6,908 nt of DNA from Clostridia bacterium (GTDB lineage Bacteria > Bacillota > Clostridia > Christensenellales > UBA1242). Shown piece by piece: positions 5,486 to 6,908 of this stretch (position 1 is the stretch's first letter; each line of letters begins with the position of its first letter). Made by a program: the position numbers and the translations under genes. A model generated the notes under the pieces. It had not been told where the DNA came from and did no database searches. It saw only the letters and a program-made list of their open reading frames with translations. The stretch is from contig JAFZXQ010000026.1 of the NCBI GenBank assembly GCA_017616705.1, positions 1-6,908 of the forward strand, read 5' to 3'.

Positions 5486-6908
5486 CTTCAACCAGCTTCT
5501 TGGAAGGCTTCAAGGCAAAAAGAAAAGAGTTTCAACAAGCGTTGCTCTTGTTTTACTAGTTTTAGGAATGGTTGGAATTCTTGCCCTTTATTCTTTTCAA
5601 GCGTGGTCAATGTTTGAAGGGCTAAAACTTGGTAAGCTCTGTGTTTTTCATGCAATAATAACAACGCTAACTGTTCTCTTAATTATTGGAATAATGCGCG
5701 TTACAGGAAAAACTAAAGGAAACGACGCCGATTTTCTGCTTTCGCTTCCTATCAAAAAGCGTGATATCATAATTTCAAAGTTAGTTAATAAATATCTTTT
5801 TGACTTATTTTTCTCAGTTATCATGCTTCTTCCTTATATCGTTATTTATGAAATAACGGCGCCCGCTTTTTCGGCTAACGTTTTAATTTTTGGAATTATC
5901 GTTACCCTATTCTTGCCATTACTCAGCGTTGGAATAAGCGAAATTATGGAATTTATCGTTGTTAAATTATTTAACAGAATTAAATTTGGCAACGTTTTAA
6001 AATCGCTCGTTCCAACCCTAATTTATATCTTACTTCTTGTTTTAATGCTGATTAAAACTAGCGGCTATGGAAAAGTCCAATTTGATAGTATGGAAGCCTA
6101 TTTTGCTGACAGATGGCTTGCTAATCAAATTTTAGCATTTATCTTTGATCAATCGCTTGTTTCAATAATTGTTTTTGTTTGTTTAACGCTTGTTCCTGTT
6201 GTTATTGGAACGCTGCTTTATATTAACATTTATGGCAAAAACTTTGGGGTTTACACAAGCGCTAAAAAAGAAATTGTTTTAAAGCCAATGCAAAGCCCAT
6301 TTACTCATTTGGTTAACAAAGAGATTAAATCATATTTTGCAACCCCTGCCTATTTGGTTAACACAATTATTGGTCCAATCTTTATAATTGTTGTTTCAAT
6401 AGTCAGCGCAATCTGGGGAATTGGCGGAATATTATCAAGCCTTCAAATTTCTTATATTGAAAACGAATTGCCTTATCTCTTTGTTTTGGTTGTTAACCTT
6501 TGCGTTGCAATGACTTGCATTTCTTGCGTTTCAATATCACTTGACGGAAAAACTTTCTGGTTTTTGCGAGCATTACCGCTTTCTGCTAATCAAGTTTTTA
6601 TGTCAAAACTAATGGTTAGCCTTGTTGTTATAACGCCGGTTCTTGTTGTTTCATCAGTTATTGCTGGAATAATGTTTAATAGCCTAATTTCTGGGTTAAT
6701 CGTTTTCGGAATAACTATGATATTCTTGTTAATTAATGACGTTTCAGGGCTTTTGATTAACCTTTGGCTTCCTAAACTTGATTGGGAAAATGAAACGCAA
6801 GTTGTTAAACAAAGTTTGTCTGTTTTATTAGCAATGGTTTTCAATTCAGTTATAGCAGTTATTCCAATTGCAATATATTTAGTCATCAGAAGCTCCTTGA
6901 GGCTTTAA
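5454..6908 (+). CDS. ABC-2-like exporter permease, possibly truncated at the C-terminus
   Basis: A 484-residue membrane protein with about 11 hydrophobic segments. It is the likely channel partner of the ATPase upstream. It resembles the large putative ABC exporter family (Pfam ABC_tran_2-like, around 530-550 residues from memory). Landmarks are DFLLSLPIKKRDIIISKL (93-110), SYFATPAYLVNTIIG (293-307), SLDGKTFWFLRALPLSANQ (362-380) and LPKLDWENETQVVKQSLSV (439-457). The first helix follows a basic start (GKKKR, 21-25), consistent with a cytoplasmic N-terminus. The stop is the final three bases of the window. Only about 32 residues follow VVKQS, where relatives usually have two helices and a tail, so the last helix may be missing through natural variation, a frameshift or a sequencing error. 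What it exports is unknown. Confidence 0.88.
   Translation: MSNLKILLKNNFNQLLGRLQGKKKRVSTSVALVLLVLGMVGILALYSFQAWSMFEGLKLGKLCVFHAIITTLTVLLIIGIMRVTGKTKGNDADFLLSLPIKKRDIIISKLVNKYLFDLFFSVIMLLPYIVIYEITAPAFSANVLIFGIIVTLFLPLLSVGISEIMEFIVVKLFNRIKFGNVLKSLVPTLIYILLLVLMLIKTSGYGKVQFDSMEAYFADRWLANQILAFIFDQSLVSIIVFVCLTLVPVVIGTLLYINIYGKNFGVYTSAKKEIVLKPMQSPFTHLVNKEIKSYFATPAYLVNTIIGPIFIIVVSIVSAIWGIGGILSSLQISYIENELPYLFVLVVNLCVAMTCISCVSISLDGKTFWFLRALPLSANQVFMSKLMVSLVVITPVLVVSSVIAGIMFNSLISGLIVFGITMIFLLINDVSGLLINLWLPKLDWENETQVVKQSLSVLLAMVFNSVIAVIPIAIYLVIRSSLRL

Noticed and set aside
6590..6886. 98-codon minus-strand open frame within the permease gene
   Set aside because: It is antisense to a conserved membrane protein; its composition is rich in T, I and K with no recognisable domain.

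Overview
The window is AT-rich bacterial DNA, roughly one third G+C by eye. Coding density is high, genes are short and closely spaced, and several starts carry Shine-Dalgarno sites. Promoters are close to the sigma-A consensus and intrinsic terminators are compact. Tryptophan is read from TGG and every gene stops at TAA, with no in-frame TGA, so the code is standard rather than mycoplasmal. This fits a low-GC Bacillota lineage (Clostridia or Bacilli type, possibly an uncultured gut or environmental member), but nothing here fixes the genus.

Layout. Positions 1-1108 (minus strand) hold the start of a repeat protein that runs off the left edge. It has seven gapless 41-residue repeats plus a degenerate eighth, with the pattern of mTERF repeats, a nucleic-acid-binding solenoid family described mainly from animal and plant organelles. 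This is the most unusual item in the window. A minus-strand BltD/PaiA-like GNAT acetyltransferase (1183-1599) follows, divergent from a plus-strand ArsB/ion-transporter-superfamily permease (1708-3000). The permease converges on a second, divergent GNAT-like gene (3024-3548, minus) through a bidirectional terminator. A two-gene minus-strand operon (4624 to 3634) encodes a DUF3592-type membrane protein and, overlapping it by 20 bp, a protein resembling the tubby/LURP-one barrel. Back-to-back with that operon is an ABC exporter operon on the plus strand: an ATPase (4748-5485) and an overlapping large ABC-2-like permease (5454-6908). The permease stop codon is the last three bases of the window.

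Regulation. Three promoters are near consensus: the mTERF-like gene (TTGACT-17-TATAAT with extended -10), the DUF3592 operon (TTGACA-17-TATCAT) and the ABC operon (TTGACA-17-TATAAT). The last two are divergent, with their -35 boxes only 19 bp apart. Three terminators share almost the same stem arms (AAACAGGG(C) / (G)CCCTGTTT). In three genes the first possible start codon lies inside or against the predicted promoter, so later starts were chosen.

The genes do not form one obvious pathway. Two exporters or permeases, two acetyltransferases and two envelope or hypothetical proteins look like ordinary accessory and housekeeping content. The mTERF-like solenoid is the candidate for an undescribed function. 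No gap of 300 bases or more lacks a gene.
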